Below are positions 52,501 through 63,318 of a stretch of 64,000 nucleotides of DNA, piece after piece. How positions within the stretch are numbered: the first letter of the stretch is position 1; the number at the start of each line of letters is the position of its first letter. A program made the position numbers and the translations under genes. The stretch covers positions 62,001 through 126,000 of the forward strand of contig NZ_CP177145.1 of NCBI RefSeq assembly GCF_050389775.1, given 5' to 3'. The notes below the pieces were generated by a model. The model had not been told where the DNA came from and made no database searches. It saw nothing but the letters and a program-made list of their open reading frames with translations. The DNA comes from Marinibacterium sp050389775. GTDB lineage: Bacteria > Pseudomonadota > Alphaproteobacteria > Rhodobacterales > Rhodobacteraceae.

Positions 52501-53168
52501 CCGAAGGTCTGGTCTTTCCGCTCTGGCGGGCGGCGGCAGGTCCGGCATGGGGCGCCTATACGCGCCATGCCTTTGTCCGGGGGTTGGGCGATGGCTCGCT
52601 GCCCCGGGCGGCCTTTCTGCATTACCTCGTGCAGGATTACCTGTTCCTTGTCCATTTCGCCCGGGCCTGGGCGCTTGGCGTGACCAAGGCCGACACGATC
52701 GACGAGATGCGCGCCTGCGCGGCGACGACCCGGGCGCTGATCGACGACGAGATGCGCCTGCACGTGGGCATCTGCGCCGAGGCCGGCATCACCGAGGCCC
52801 AGCTGGCCACGGCCGAAGAGCATGTGGGCAACCTGGCCTATACGCGCTACGTGCTCGATGCCGGCCATGCAGGTGATTTCGCCGATCTGCTGGCCGCGCT
52901 GGCGCCCTGTGTCATGGGCTATGGCGAGATCGGCGCGCGGCTGGCGGCCGAGGCCGGCGACACGCCCTATCGCGCCTGGATCGACACCTATGCCGGGGCC
53001 GATTACCAGGCCGTCTGCGGCGAGGTGGCCGGGCTGATCGACGGGGCGGTGGCCCGTCGGCTGGGCGCCGATCCGGTAGATCATCCGCGCTGGCCGGGGC
53101 TGTGCCGGCGGTTCACCACGGCCACCCGGCTGGAGGTCGGGTTCTGGGACATGGGGCTGGCCCCGTGA
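52497..53168 (+). CDS. tenA: Aminopyrimidine aminohydrolase/thiaminase II
   Basis: A 223-residue all-helical TenA protein. FPLWRAAAGPAWGAYTRHAF, LHYLVQDYLFLVHFARAWAL (acidic active-site region with the conserved Tyr/Asp), and PCVMGYGEIGARLAAEAGDT followed by YRAWIDTYAGADYQAV are typical. A Cys corresponding to the thiaminase nucleophile lies in LAPCVMGYGEIG. It converts aminomethyl-HMP to HMP. It sits inside the transporter genes, supporting uptake and salvage in one step. It overlaps thiY by 4 bp and thiZ by 1 bp. Confidence 0.94.
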   Translation: MTEGLVFPLWRAAAGPAWGAYTRHAFVRGLGDGSLPRAAFLHYLVQDYLFLVHFARAWALGVTKADTIDEMRACAATTRALIDDEMRLHVGICAEAGITEAQLATAEEHVGNLAYTRYVLDAGHAGDFADLLAALAPCVMGYGEIGARLAAEAGDTPYRAWIDTYAGADYQAVCGEVAGLIDGAVARRLGADPVDHPRWPGLCRRFTTATRLEVGFWDMGLAP

Positions 53169-53926
53169 TGCGCGACGGGGTCGATGCCGGGCCGGTCGTT
53201 GTGGCCGGATCCGGCGGGCCGGCCCCGGCGCTGGTCTTTTCGGGCCGGGTGATGGCCGGGCGCGCGCGCCTGCTGGGGCCGGTCGACCTGCGGGCCGAGG
53301 CCGGGCGCTGGACCTGCCTGCTGGGGCCGTCAGGCGTGGGCAAGTCGACCCTGCTGCATTGCCTGGCCGGGCTGGATGCCGGGCTGGACGTCGTCGGCCG
53401 GGTCACGGCCAGCGCCGGGCAGGTGGCCCTGATGGGCCAGTCGGACGGGCTGCTGCCCTGGCTGGATCTGCGCGACAATGTCATGCTGGGCGCCCGGCTG
53501 CGCGGCGACCGGCCCGATGCCGCCCGGGCCGATGCCCTGCTGGCCCGGGTTGGCCTGGCCGACATGGCCGGGCGCCGGCCCCGCGCCCTGTCGGGCGGCC
53601 AGCGCCAGCGCGCGGCCCTGGCCCGCACGCTCTACGAGGACCGGCCCGTGGTGCTGCTGGACGAGCCCTTCTCGGCGCTCGACGTGGCCACCCGCGCCCG
53701 GATGCAGGACCTGGCCGCCGCCGCCCTGCGCGGGCGCACCGTGCTGCATGTCACCCATGATCCGTCCGAGGCTGCCCGGCTGGGCGAGCGCATCCTGATC
53801 CTGACCGCCGGCGGCCTGCAGGACGCCACGCCGCCCGATGCCCCGCCGATGCCCCGCCCGCCCGATGCGCCGGCCACGCTGCAGGTCACCGGCCGGCTGA
53901 CCCGCCTGTTGCTGGAGGCCGCATGA
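53168..53926 (+). CDS. thiZ: Thiamine-precursor ABC transporter ATP-binding protein
   Basis: A 252-residue ABC ATPase. Walker A is LLGPSGVGKSTLLHCLAGLD, the Q-loop is LMGQSDGLLPWLDLRDNVML, the signature is ALSGGQRQRAALARTLYE, Walker B is VVLLDEPFSALD and the H-loop is VLHVTHDPSEAARL. The start at 53168 overlaps the tenA stop by one base; a GTG at 53165 is an alternative. The C-terminal 40 residues are Pro-rich. It energises the ThiX permease. Confidence 0.93.
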   Translation: MRDGVDAGPVVVAGSGGPAPALVFSGRVMAGRARLLGPVDLRAEAGRWTCLLGPSGVGKSTLLHCLAGLDAGLDVVGRVTASAGQVALMGQSDGLLPWLDLRDNVMLGARLRGDRPDAARADALLARVGLADMAGRRPRALSGGQRQRAALARTLYEDRPVVLLDEPFSALDVATRARMQDLAAAALRGRTVLHVTHDPSEAARLGERILILTAGGLQDATPPDAPPMPRPPDAPATLQVTGRLTRLLLEAA

Positions 53927-54672
53927 CCGCCCTGCTGCGCGCCGGCCTGCCGGCCCTGCCTGTCGTGCTGATCCTGGTGCTGTGGCAGGGGCTGGTCAGC
54001 CTGTTCGACATGCCGCCCTTCATCCTGCCCGGCCCGCTGCGCGTGGCCGAAACCGCCTGGACCAGCCGCGCCCTGCTGGCCGAGAACGCCCTGGTCACCC
54101 TGGCCGAGATCCTGGTCGGCCTGGCCCTGGGGGCGGCGCTTGGATGGATCACGGCCATCGGCCTGGCCCTGTCGCCCGCCGCCACGCGGCTGCTGCGCCC
54201 GTTGCTGGTGCTCAGCCAGTCGGTGCCGGTCTTTGCCCTGGCCCCGATCTTTACCCTGTGGTTCGGCTATGGGCTGGCGTCCAAGATCGCCATGGCCCTG
54301 CTGATCATCTATTTCCCGGTGACCTCGGCCTTTCACGATGCCCTGGTCAACACGCCCCCGGCCTACCTGCAACAGGCCCGGGTGATGGGCGCCGGGCCGC
54401 TGCGCATGTTGTGGCACGTGCGCATGCCCGCGGCCCTGCCGGGCCTGTTGTCGGGCCTGCGCCTGGCGGCCGTCTATGCGCCCATCGGGGCGATCATCGG
54501 GGAATGGGTCGGCGCGTCGCGCGGGCTGGGCTACCTGATGCTGCTGGCCAATGGCCGGGCCAAGATCGACCTGATGTTCGCCGCCGTGCTGGTTGTCGCC
54601 CTGCTGACGATCGGGCTGCACCGGGCGATGGATGCGCTGGCCCGCGGAATGGAAAAGCGGCGGAGCGGCTGA
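53923..54672 (+). CDS. thiX: Thiamine-precursor ABC transporter permease
   Basis: A 249-residue BPD-type permease with about six helices. PVVLILVLWQGLVSLF is the first helix, the EAA-type coupling loop reads QQARVMGAGPLRMLWHVRMP followed by AALPGLLSGLRLAAVYA, and GAIIGEWVGASRGLGYLMLL is highly typical of the SsuC/ThiX group. It ends the operon. GGGGAGATCGTCCCC about 45 nt downstream could form a weak terminator. Confidence 0.94.
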   Translation: MTALLRAGLPALPVVLILVLWQGLVSLFDMPPFILPGPLRVAETAWTSRALLAENALVTLAEILVGLALGAALGWITAIGLALSPAATRLLRPLLVLSQSVPVFALAPIFTLWFGYGLASKIAMALLIIYFPVTSAFHDALVNTPPAYLQQARVMGAGPLRMLWHVRMPAALPGLLSGLRLAAVYAPIGAIIGEWVGASRGLGYLMLLANGRAKIDLMFAAVLVVALLTIGLHRAMDALARGMEKRRSG

Positions 54673-54746
54673 CGGGCCGGGAGGCCGGACCCGCCGGCCG
54701 CACCGCCGGCCGGGACAGGGGGAGATCGTCCCCGGACTTCAGTATC

Positions 54747-54974
54747 TCAATTGCCGTCGCGGGCGGCTTGCATCAGCCGGTCCAGCCCGGCGCCGCCGGC
54801 CTCGTCATGGGCCATGAAGCGACGCCAGCCAGCGCCCTGCGACAGGGCCCGGGCCAGGGCCCGCGCGGTGCCGCGCGCCGGGGTCTGTCGGCCCTGTGCC
54901 GGCGTGACGGGGGCGGATGCGGATGTGCCGGTGCCCCGGAGGGCGGGGTCGAGGATCGGATCAAGAATGGGCAT
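54747..54974 (-). CDS. Small protein of unknown function
   Basis: A 75-residue protein starting MPILDPILDPALRGTGTSAS. The middle is Pro/Ala/Arg-rich and the C-terminus (WRRFMAHDEAGGAGLDRLMQ) is amphipathic. No known domain is recognised. Support comes from a good ribosome site (GGAGAGAC, 2-8 nt before the ATG at 54974) and from two regulatory-looking dyads upstream: TGGTATACCA at 55108 and a LysR-type GATAG-N7-CTATC at 55144. It is monocistronic and convergent with thiX. Confidence 0.55.
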   Translation of the reverse strand: MPILDPILDPALRGTGTSASAPVTPAQGRQTPARGTARALARALSQGAGWRRFMAHDEAGGAGLDRLMQAARDGN

Positions 54975-55107
54975 GTGTCTCTCCGTGTCTCGGCGCGACC
55001 CCGGCCATGGCCGGCGGAACGGGCCGGCAGGCTGGCTCAGGGTGTGGCGCGGGGGCTGGCCGGATCGCGTGGCGAGCGGCCGTCTGCTGAGACCACAGAA
55101 CCACGTG

Positions 55108-55117
55108 TGGTATACCA
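55108..55117. promoter_or_regulatory. TGGTATACCA palindrome
   Basis: A perfect 10-bp palindrome lies 134 bp upstream of the small-protein start and 42 bp past the LysR stop. A related TTGGTATACC occurs at 60689-60698 (minus-strand reading), upstream of folE2. TGGT-N2-ACCA dyads are typical of GntR-family regulators, none of which is encoded here. Confidence 0.4.
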
Positions 55118-55143
55118 GAATCAATAATGCAGATCCGTTGTTC

Positions 55144-55160
55144 GATAGAGGATTTCTATC
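55144..55160. promoter_or_regulatory. LysR-type dyad GATAG-N7-CTATC (downstream of LysR gene)
   Basis: GATAG and CTATC flank AGGATTT at the 3' end of the LysR gene, in front of the small-protein gene. The flanking TTC and AAT also match the dyad at 56047, in inverted orientation. It could instead be a weak terminator hairpin. Confidence 0.5.
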
Positions 55161-56046
55161 AATCCAGCTCGGACATGCGCCGGGCTTCGCTCAACAGGGC
55201 CTTGATCACCGGCGTGTGGGGCTCGCGCCAGGGCGCCACGAGCCCGACGGTTTCCGACACTTCGGCCGCGCCCACGGGTACCATGCGCAGCGGTTTGCCG
55301 GCGCAGAGGAACCGGGCCATGTCGGCGGGCAGCACGGTCATCCAGTCGCCTTCCTCGACATTGGCGATCAGCACGACGGTGGAATTGGCCTCGATCCCCG
55401 GTTCGACGCTGACCCCGGCGGCCAGGAAATGGCGGTTGATGATGCGCCGGTTCTGCATGTCGGGGGTCAAAAGGCACAGCCGTTCGCCGGCCAGGTCGGC
55501 CCAGTCGACCCGGTCACGGGCGGCCATCGGCGCGTCGCGGTGGCAGATCACCATGAACCGCTCGCGGTAGAGCGGGGCGGTGCTGACCTTGCCCATCGGT
55601 TCGTTCTCCAGGTAGGAAATGCCTGCATCCACTGAGAAATCTTCGATCATCGACAGGATTTCGGCCGAGGCCCGCGACAGCAGGGTCATGCGCACATTGG
55701 GGTGTTTGCGCGTGAACCGGGCCGACAGCCGGGCGGCCCAGGTCAGGGCCGTGGGGATCACTGCAATCCGCAGCTGACCGGCCAGCCCGTGGCGCTTGAA
55801 CCGCATCTCTTCCTTCAGCTGGCGGGCGTCGCCCACGATCCGGCGGGCCCATTGCAGGGCGTTCTGGCCCTCGGGCGTCAGCCCGCCGTAGCGCGAGCCG
55901 CGAAAGATCAGCTGCACGCCCAGCTGGTCTTCGAGCTGGCGGATGCCGGCGGACAGGGTGGGCTGGGTGATGCCCAGGGCGCCGGCCGCCCGGCCGAAAT
56001 GCTCTTCGCGCGCCACGGCTATGAACATTTCAAGTTTGTCGAGCAT
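55159..56046 (-). CDS. LysR-type transcriptional regulator
   Basis: A 295-residue LysR protein of normal length. Its HTH is at residues 1-60 (LEMFIAVAREEHFGRAAGAL, ITQPTLSAGIRQLE, LTPEGQ). The sensor domain begins near residue 92 (GQLRIAVIPTALTWAARLSA) and ends with MVPVGAAEVSETVGLVAPWR. Close homologues in alphaproteobacteria often sit beside formate dehydrogenase genes, but none is present here. It lies between a small-protein gene and the PPDK-like gene on the same strand. Matching dyads at 55144 and 56047 bracket the gene and suggest autoregulation and control of a neighbour. Confidence 0.92.
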   Translation of the reverse strand: MLDKLEMFIAVAREEHFGRAAGALGITQPTLSAGIRQLEDQLGVQLIFRGSRYGGLTPEGQNALQWARRIVGDARQLKEEMRFKRHGLAGQLRIAVIPTALTWAARLSARFTRKHPNVRMTLLSRASAEILSMIEDFSVDAGISYLENEPMGKVSTAPLYRERFMVICHRDAPMAARDRVDWADLAGERLCLLTPDMQNRRIINRHFLAAGVSVEPGIEANSTVVLIANVEEGDWMTVLPADMARFLCAGKPLRMVPVGAAEVSETVGLVAPWREPHTPVIKALLSEARRMSELD

Positions 56047-56063
56047 GATTGAAAATTCCTATC
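56047..56063. promoter_or_regulatory. LysR-type dyad GATTG-N7-CTATC (upstream of LysR gene)
   Basis: GATTG, a 7-bp AT-rich centre and CTATC abut the LysR ATG at 56046. Read on the minus strand, TTCGATAGGAATTTTCAATC resembles the plus-strand sequence at 55141. It is a likely autoregulatory site overlapping the translation start. Confidence 0.5.
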
Positions 56064-56128
56064 GAACCAGGCGCAATCATGATGAGGAAGCGGCAGGGGC
56101 AGGTGTCATCGGGGGCCGTGCTCCGGGC

Positions 56129-58762
<2,634 letters not shown>

Positions 58763-59075
58763 GGGGTCTCCGGGCTGTCCCGGCGGATCGTGGCGCGCGC
58801 TGCTGCCGGGTGGAAAATCGAGTGTGATTCCACAAGCATACTCCTACCGCCCGGCAATTGCGCGGATTTCATCGCAGGGCCGGCGCGGCCCGCCGTGTTC
58901 CGCCGGGTGGCGGTGCCTCTGCCCGGGCGCGGCCTCCTGGGGCCGGCCATCACGGAACAGGGGGCAAACGGGGGCCTCGGCCGCGCGCGCCATGGCGGCC
59001 GAGGCCACACCCGCGCCGGTCCGGCACCGCCGGTCGGGCGGGCAGGGGCCGGGCGGGGGTCTGCCGGCGGGCTGC
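58763..59075. promoter_or_regulatory. Intergenic region: PPDK-like promoter and folE2 terminator hairpin
   Basis: Near the PPDK-like start an inverted repeat GTGGAA-N12-TTCCAC (58810-58815 and 58828-58833) in AT-richer DNA could be an operator. At 58973-58984 and 58995-59006 perfect 12-bp arms (GGCCTCGGCCGC and GCGGCCGAGGCC) with a 10-nt loop lie 70 nt past the folE2 stop, a probable terminator. Nothing else is recognised in these 313 bp. Confidence 0.55.
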
Positions 59076-60404
59076 TCATCGCAGCATCCGCAGGTCCTGG
59101 AACAGGTGCGGGTCGACGCTGGGCCCGGCAAAGGACGGGCCCCGGGTCATCAGCGCCACGGCATCGTGGCTGTGCAGGCTTTCCTGGTGGCTGGCCAGCA
59201 CGCGGTAATCGCCGATCCGCCGGTCGCCGGCCAGGGCCTGGGCAAAGAGCCGCACGGCATCCTCGACAAAGATCGGGTTGGCCGCGTTCAGCTCGGCAAA
59301 GGCCTGTTCGTCCTCGCGCTTGACCATGACCTGGGTCTCGGTCGGCACGGCCCGGCGGCACAGGTCGACGACATCTTCGAACCACAGCGGCCCCGGTCCG
59401 CGAACGGGCACCATCGACAGCCGGGCGACCGAGCGTTGCGAATGGGGCGTGGCCAGCTGGCCGCGCGTGGCCCGGGCATGTTCGGACAGTTCCAGCGAAC
59501 AGGGGCAGGTCGAGGAATAGACGTAATCGAGGTGCAGCACCTGCCGGCGGGCGGCGCCATCGGCCAGGACTTCGAGCGTGACGTTGTAATACTGGTAGCC
59601 TTCCAGCCCCGAGCGCAGGGCCGTCACGCGCATGGGAAAGCGGGTGTTCAGGGCGATCCGGGCATCTGCGCTGTCATGGTCGGCCAGGTAATCGGCCAGG
59701 ACGTCTTCGATGACATCAAAGCTGAAGGCCCGTTCCGAGGCCCGGTAGAAGCTGCGCATGATGCGCGACATGTTGATGCCCTTGCGGTCGGGGGCCAGGC
59801 TGACCGTGCCGGTCACCCCGGTTTCCAGCGTGGTCTCGCCGCCGCCGCGCAGGCGGTAGCGGATGGGCAGGCGAAAGCCCGAGATGCCGACATGGGCGAT
59901 CTGGTCGCGGGCCCCGCGGATCAGGCTGCCCGGCCCGTTCTGAAGGTCGGGCAGGCGGGCGATATAGGCCGCATCGGCGGTGAAATCGCCGGGGTAGTCG
60001 CGGGACAAGGGCGGCGCTGCGGGGGCGGTGTGATCGGGCCTGTCCGCGGGCGGTTGCCGGGCGATGTGGTCGGCCAGCGCCGCGCGTTCGGCCGCCGATG
60101 CGCCGGCCAGCCAGTGGCGCAGCGTGTCCAGCGCATCGGCCGGCGACAGGCCGGCGGTGGCTTGGGGTGCCTGGGGGCTGGCCGGCCCGGCCCTGGGCGC
60201 AGCCGGGCGCGTGGGGTCATCGGCGGGGGCGTTGGTCTGGTTCGGGCGGGGGTCCTGGGCTGACTCGGGGCGCACCTGCTGGCCCGTGTCCTGGTCCTGG
60301 CCGTGATGTTGGTTGGGGTTTTGGCCTGAACCTTGGTCCGGGTCTTGACCCGAATTTTGGCCCGGGTTTTGGACAGCATGCAGATCCTGGGGGCGGGTAT
60401 TCAT
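59076..60404 (-). CDS. folE2: GTP cyclohydrolase FolE2 with long N-terminal extension
   Basis: A 442-residue protein; typical FolE2 is 260-310. The catalytic part starts near residue 140 (SRDYPGDFTADAAYIARLPD) and includes VGISGFRLPIRYR, TGTVSLAPDRKGINMSRIMR, the active-site Cys region YVYSSTCPCSLELSEHARAT, and PHSQRSVARLSM. It converts GTP to dihydroneopterin triphosphate for folate or queuosine without a strict zinc requirement. Residues 10-45 are Gln/Asn/Gly/Asp-rich, followed by Pro/Ala-rich sequence. The ATG at 60404 has GGAG 7 nt upstream. folB lies upstream on the same strand, supporting a folate role. Confidence 0.9.
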   Translation of the reverse strand: MNTRPQDLHAVQNPGQNSGQDPDQGSGQNPNQHHGQDQDTGQQVRPESAQDPRPNQTNAPADDPTRPAAPRAGPASPQAPQATAGLSPADALDTLRHWLAGASAAERAALADHIARQPPADRPDHTAPAAPPLSRDYPGDFTADAAYIARLPDLQNGPGSLIRGARDQIAHVGISGFRLPIRYRLRGGGETTLETGVTGTVSLAPDRKGINMSRIMRSFYRASERAFSFDVIEDVLADYLADHDSADARIALNTRFPMRVTALRSGLEGYQYYNVTLEVLADGAARRQVLHLDYVYSSTCPCSLELSEHARATRGQLATPHSQRSVARLSMVPVRGPGPLWFEDVVDLCRRAVPTETQVMVKREDEQAFAELNAANPIFVEDAVRLFAQALAGDRRIGDYRVLASHQESLHSHDAVALMTRGPSFAGPSVDPHLFQDLRMLR

Positions 60405-60760
60405 CTGGGCGCTCCGCAAGGGATTGGGGTCGGGTCGGGCGACGCGCCGGACCCGATGGGTCGTGGTCGCGCCGCCCTGCCCGTACGGGACCGGTCAGGC
60501 CGGGCCGGGGTCAGGATGCACACGCCTCCGAAACCTCCGCTACGGGAGGATAAGGAGGAGGGGAGATCCCGGGGCGTACACGGCGTCCGGCCCGTGGTGG
60601 TGGTCAGATCGGACAAGACCCGCGGCCTCTCTTTCGGTCTCGGTTCGGTGAAGGCGGCGCGGAGCCGCTCTCACAGGTTCATGGTACTAGGTATACCAAG
60701 AACAAGCAACGGGAATTGCCCCCGGCCCCGCGATTTTCCGGGACGCGGGGCGGGAGGGGG
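60405..60760. promoter_or_regulatory. Intergenic region between folB and folE2
   Basis: The 356 bp contain a hairpin just after the folB stop (arms 60725-60732 and 60744-60751, GCCCCGCG and CGCGGGGC), a likely terminator, so folE2 probably has its own promoter. A GGTATACC palindrome lies at 60690-60697, 286 bp before folE2, in an AT-richer patch. A polypurine stretch lies at 60549-60572. No gene is supported. Confidence 0.5.
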
Positions 60761-61840
60761 TCATTCGGCGGGCAGGGGGCCGGCCTTGGCTGATGCGGTG
60801 ACCGACGCCGGGGCGGGGGACGACGCTGGGGTGGCGGACGGCGCGGGGGCGGAGGGCGACGTGGGAGTCGCGGCCGATTCAGGAGCGGGGGGCGATGCGG
60901 GCGCAGGGTCTGCGGCGGGGGCGGCGGCTGCGGTTGCCTTGGCGGTTGAGGCCCCGCTGGTGCGCGCGGGCTGGCCCAGGGCGACAACTCGCTCGGCGCC
61001 CAGCTGCCCGGCAAACCAATGGGCCAGCTCCGCGCCGGAGAGCCGGTCGCGGACCTCGGGCTCGCGGGCGCGGCGGACGATGCGGGCGGGGGCCCAGACG
61101 GCCAGGAAGGCCTTGTCGATGGCATATTGCAGCTCGGTCCGGCTTTCGACGACCCGGCAGCGCGGGTCGCGGGCGGCGATGGCCCAGGCCAGCTGTTCCA
61201 TGGCCAGCAGGTCGATCTGGCGCTGTGCCGCGGCGGTGTCGGCCCGCCGCGGGGTGGTGGCATAGACCCCGGCGCCGGGTGTCGGGCAGGGGGCCAGGAT
61301 CACCGGCCGGCCCTCGGCCAGCAGGGCGTCGCACCACTCGATCAGCCGGGCCTGCCCGGCTGCCTCGTCATCCACGACGGCCACCACCGGCGCACCGGCG
61401 GCCTCGCCCATGGCCCGGGCCAGGTCGCACAACTCGGGCGTGGCGGCGGGCCGGCTGCGCTCGATCTCGATGCCCAAGGAAAACGGCCCCCGGTCGAGCT
61501 TTTCGATCCGCAGGCGCACCTGGCTGATGCGATCACGCTCCAGCAGCCGGTCGCAGATCCGTTCGGCCAGGGTTTCCAGCAGGTCCAGCCGCTCGCCGGC
61601 CAACACGGCGTCGATGGTCTGGACCAGGGTGTCATAGCTGAGGATGCCGTCGACATCGTCGCCGCCGGGCGCGTCAGGCGCGGTGGTCTCGACGCTGAGG
61701 TTGAAGCGCAGGGTCTGTTCGACGCCGCGTTCCTCGTCAAAGGCGCCGATCTCGGCCTGGCGGATGTAATTGCCCAGCAGCAGCCGGTTGGCCCCGCCGG
61801 GCTGGGGCGGTTGCGGCGGGAAATGGGGCTGGGTGTTCAT
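60761..61840 (-). CDS. folB: Dihydroneopterin aldolase fused to an unassigned C-terminal domain
   Basis: A 359-residue protein; plain FolB is about 120. Residues 20-130 are the aldolase: YIRQAEIGAFDEERGVEQTL with Glu37, GILSYDTLVQTIDAV with Tyr69, ERLDLLETLAERICDRLL and RLRIEKLDRGPF with Lys114. Residues 130-300 (AAGAPVVAVVDDEAAGQARL, VILAPCPTPGAGVYATTPRR, RVVESRTELQYAIDKAFLAV) have no family I recognise. The last 55 residues are an Ala/Pro/Ser tail. It converts dihydroneopterin to hydroxymethyl-dihydropterin in folate synthesis. It lies upstream of folE2 on the same strand. Confidence 0.88.
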   Translation of the reverse strand: MNTQPHFPPQPPQPGGANRLLLGNYIRQAEIGAFDEERGVEQTLRFNLSVETTAPDAPGGDDVDGILSYDTLVQTIDAVLAGERLDLLETLAERICDRLLERDRISQVRLRIEKLDRGPFSLGIEIERSRPAATPELCDLARAMGEAAGAPVVAVVDDEAAGQARLIEWCDALLAEGRPVILAPCPTPGAGVYATTPRRADTAAAQRQIDLLAMEQLAWAIAARDPRCRVVESRTELQYAIDKAFLAVWAPARIVRRAREPEVRDRLSGAELAHWFAGQLGAERVVALGQPARTSGASTAKATAAAAPAADPAPASPPAPESAATPTSPSAPAPSATPASSPAPASVTASAKAGPLPAE

Positions 61841-61916
61841 GTCCGGTCATCCTGTCCGAAAGGGGGGATTGGCCGCGGGCCCTGTGGCAGGCCCGCGACG
61901 GGGTCTGGTTGCGGGC

Positions 61917-63221
61917 CTATTCGGCGGCGGTGGGGCCGGCGGCGCCGCTGTCCGTCGCGGCGGGCGCCCCGCCCGTGCCCCGGGCATCCAGCGCCCGGCC
62001 GGCGGCAAAGGACATGGCGGCGGCGGCAAAGGACAGCAGGGCGCCCATCTTGGCCGCGTCCTGGACCGGGCCGGCGGGAAAGGCCACCGAGGCCACGAAG
62101 AGCGAGACGGTGAAGCCGATCGCCGCGACACAGCCGACGACAAAGAGATCGGTGGTCTTCATGCCGTCGGGCAAGCCCAGCCGGAGCGTGTTGGCCGCCA
62201 GCGAGCCCATCAGCCAGATGCCGATGGGCTTGCCGATCAGCAGCCCGGCCAGCACCAGCACCGTGGCCCCGCCCACGGCCGAGAATTCGACCCCGGCATT
62301 CATCAGCCCGAAGAGGAACAGGATGCCTTCGACGGGGATTTTCAGCTTGTGCTCGGCCTCGTTGAGCAGATCGTGCTGGTGGGCCTCTTCGGCGGCAAAG
62401 ATGCCGTAATCGACCTCGGCATGGGGCATTGCCGGGATGATCGGCAGCAGGCCGAGCGCGGGGTGGATGCCGGCCTTGTGAAAGGCGAACCAGCTGATCG
62501 CCCCGGCCGCGAGATAGGGCCAGTAGGACAGTTTCGTGCGCACCCAGGTCGAATTGGGCCGGTCCTGGCGCCCCCGGTCCAGCCTCCGGGGAAGGCGGTT
62601 GAAGAGCAGGTAGGCGCCCACGGCGGCCAGCACCGACATCAGCAGCCAGGCCGGGGCCAGGTCGCCCTGGGGATAGAAGATGGCCAGGATGACCAGGCCG
62701 GCGGCATCATCGGCAATGGCCACCAGCAGCAGGAAACCGATGGCCGGATGGCCGGGGCCAAAGACCAGCCGGCCGACAAGGTAGGAAAAGGCGATGTCGG
62801 TGGCCGTGGGAATGGCCCAGCCATTGGCCAGCAGGGTGAACTTGCCCAGGGCCGCCGCGCCCAGCAGGTAGACCGTGACCGGCCCGATCATGCCCCCGGC
62901 GGTGGCGATCAGCGGGGTGAATGCCTTCTTGCCGCGCAGCGAGCCGTTCTTCAGGGCGATGGCCTCCCAGACCTCCTTGCCGGCGACGGCGAAGAAGAAG
63001 GCCATGAGCACGTCGTTGACCAGGAAATGCAGGGTGAAGGACCGGGTGACATGGCCCTGGCCGTCGTCATGCAGATGGCCGATCGGTCCGCCGTGGAACA
63101 GCTCGAACTCGACGAAATGGTGATAGGCTCCCGGGGCCAGGTTGGCCCAGATCAGGGCCAGGATCGCCCCGCTGATCAGCAGGACGGAATATTCCGCCAC
63201 GAAATTCCAGATCTTGTTCAT
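61917..63221 (-). CDS. nhaA: Na+/H+ antiporter NhaA
   Basis: A 434-residue antiporter with about 12 helices. The ion-binding residues are visible: Asp142 in WAIPTATDIAFSYLVGRLVF and the pair Asp171-Asp172 in LLLVAIADDAAGLVILAIFY. The N-terminus YSVLLISGAILALIWANL and FLVNDVLMAFFFAVAGKEVW are family-typical. GAALGFTVSLFVASVAFP-like GFTVSLFVASVAFPAGPVQD is the last helix, and the final 35 residues are Ala/Gly-rich. It exchanges Na+ for H+ in pH and salt homeostasis. The gap to the upstream oxidoreductase gene is 97 bp on the same strand. Confidence 0.95.
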   Translation of the reverse strand: MNKIWNFVAEYSVLLISGAILALIWANLAPGAYHHFVEFELFHGGPIGHLHDDGQGHVTRSFTLHFLVNDVLMAFFFAVAGKEVWEAIALKNGSLRGKKAFTPLIATAGGMIGPVTVYLLGAAALGKFTLLANGWAIPTATDIAFSYLVGRLVFGPGHPAIGFLLLVAIADDAAGLVILAIFYPQGDLAPAWLLMSVLAAVGAYLLFNRLPRRLDRGRQDRPNSTWVRTKLSYWPYLAAGAISWFAFHKAGIHPALGLLPIIPAMPHAEVDYGIFAAEEAHQHDLLNEAEHKLKIPVEGILFLFGLMNAGVEFSAVGGATVLVLAGLLIGKPIGIWLMGSLAANTLRLGLPDGMKTTDLFVVGCVAAIGFTVSLFVASVAFPAGPVQDAAKMGALLSFAAAAMSFAAGRALDARGTGGAPAATDSGAAGPTAAE

Positions 63222-63318
63222 GTTGTCCCCCCCCGCGGTGTCCCGGGTGTCCCTGGTTGGTGCCCCGCCCGGCTTCTTTGCGGGCCGGTGTCGGGGTCAG
63301 TGTCTCATTGCGATGGTC

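Noticed and set aside
58973..59006. 12-bp perfect inverted repeat considered as an insertion-sequence end or attachment site
   Set aside because: Position 70 nt after folE2 with a 10-nt loop fits a terminator hairpin; no transposase or target duplication is seen.
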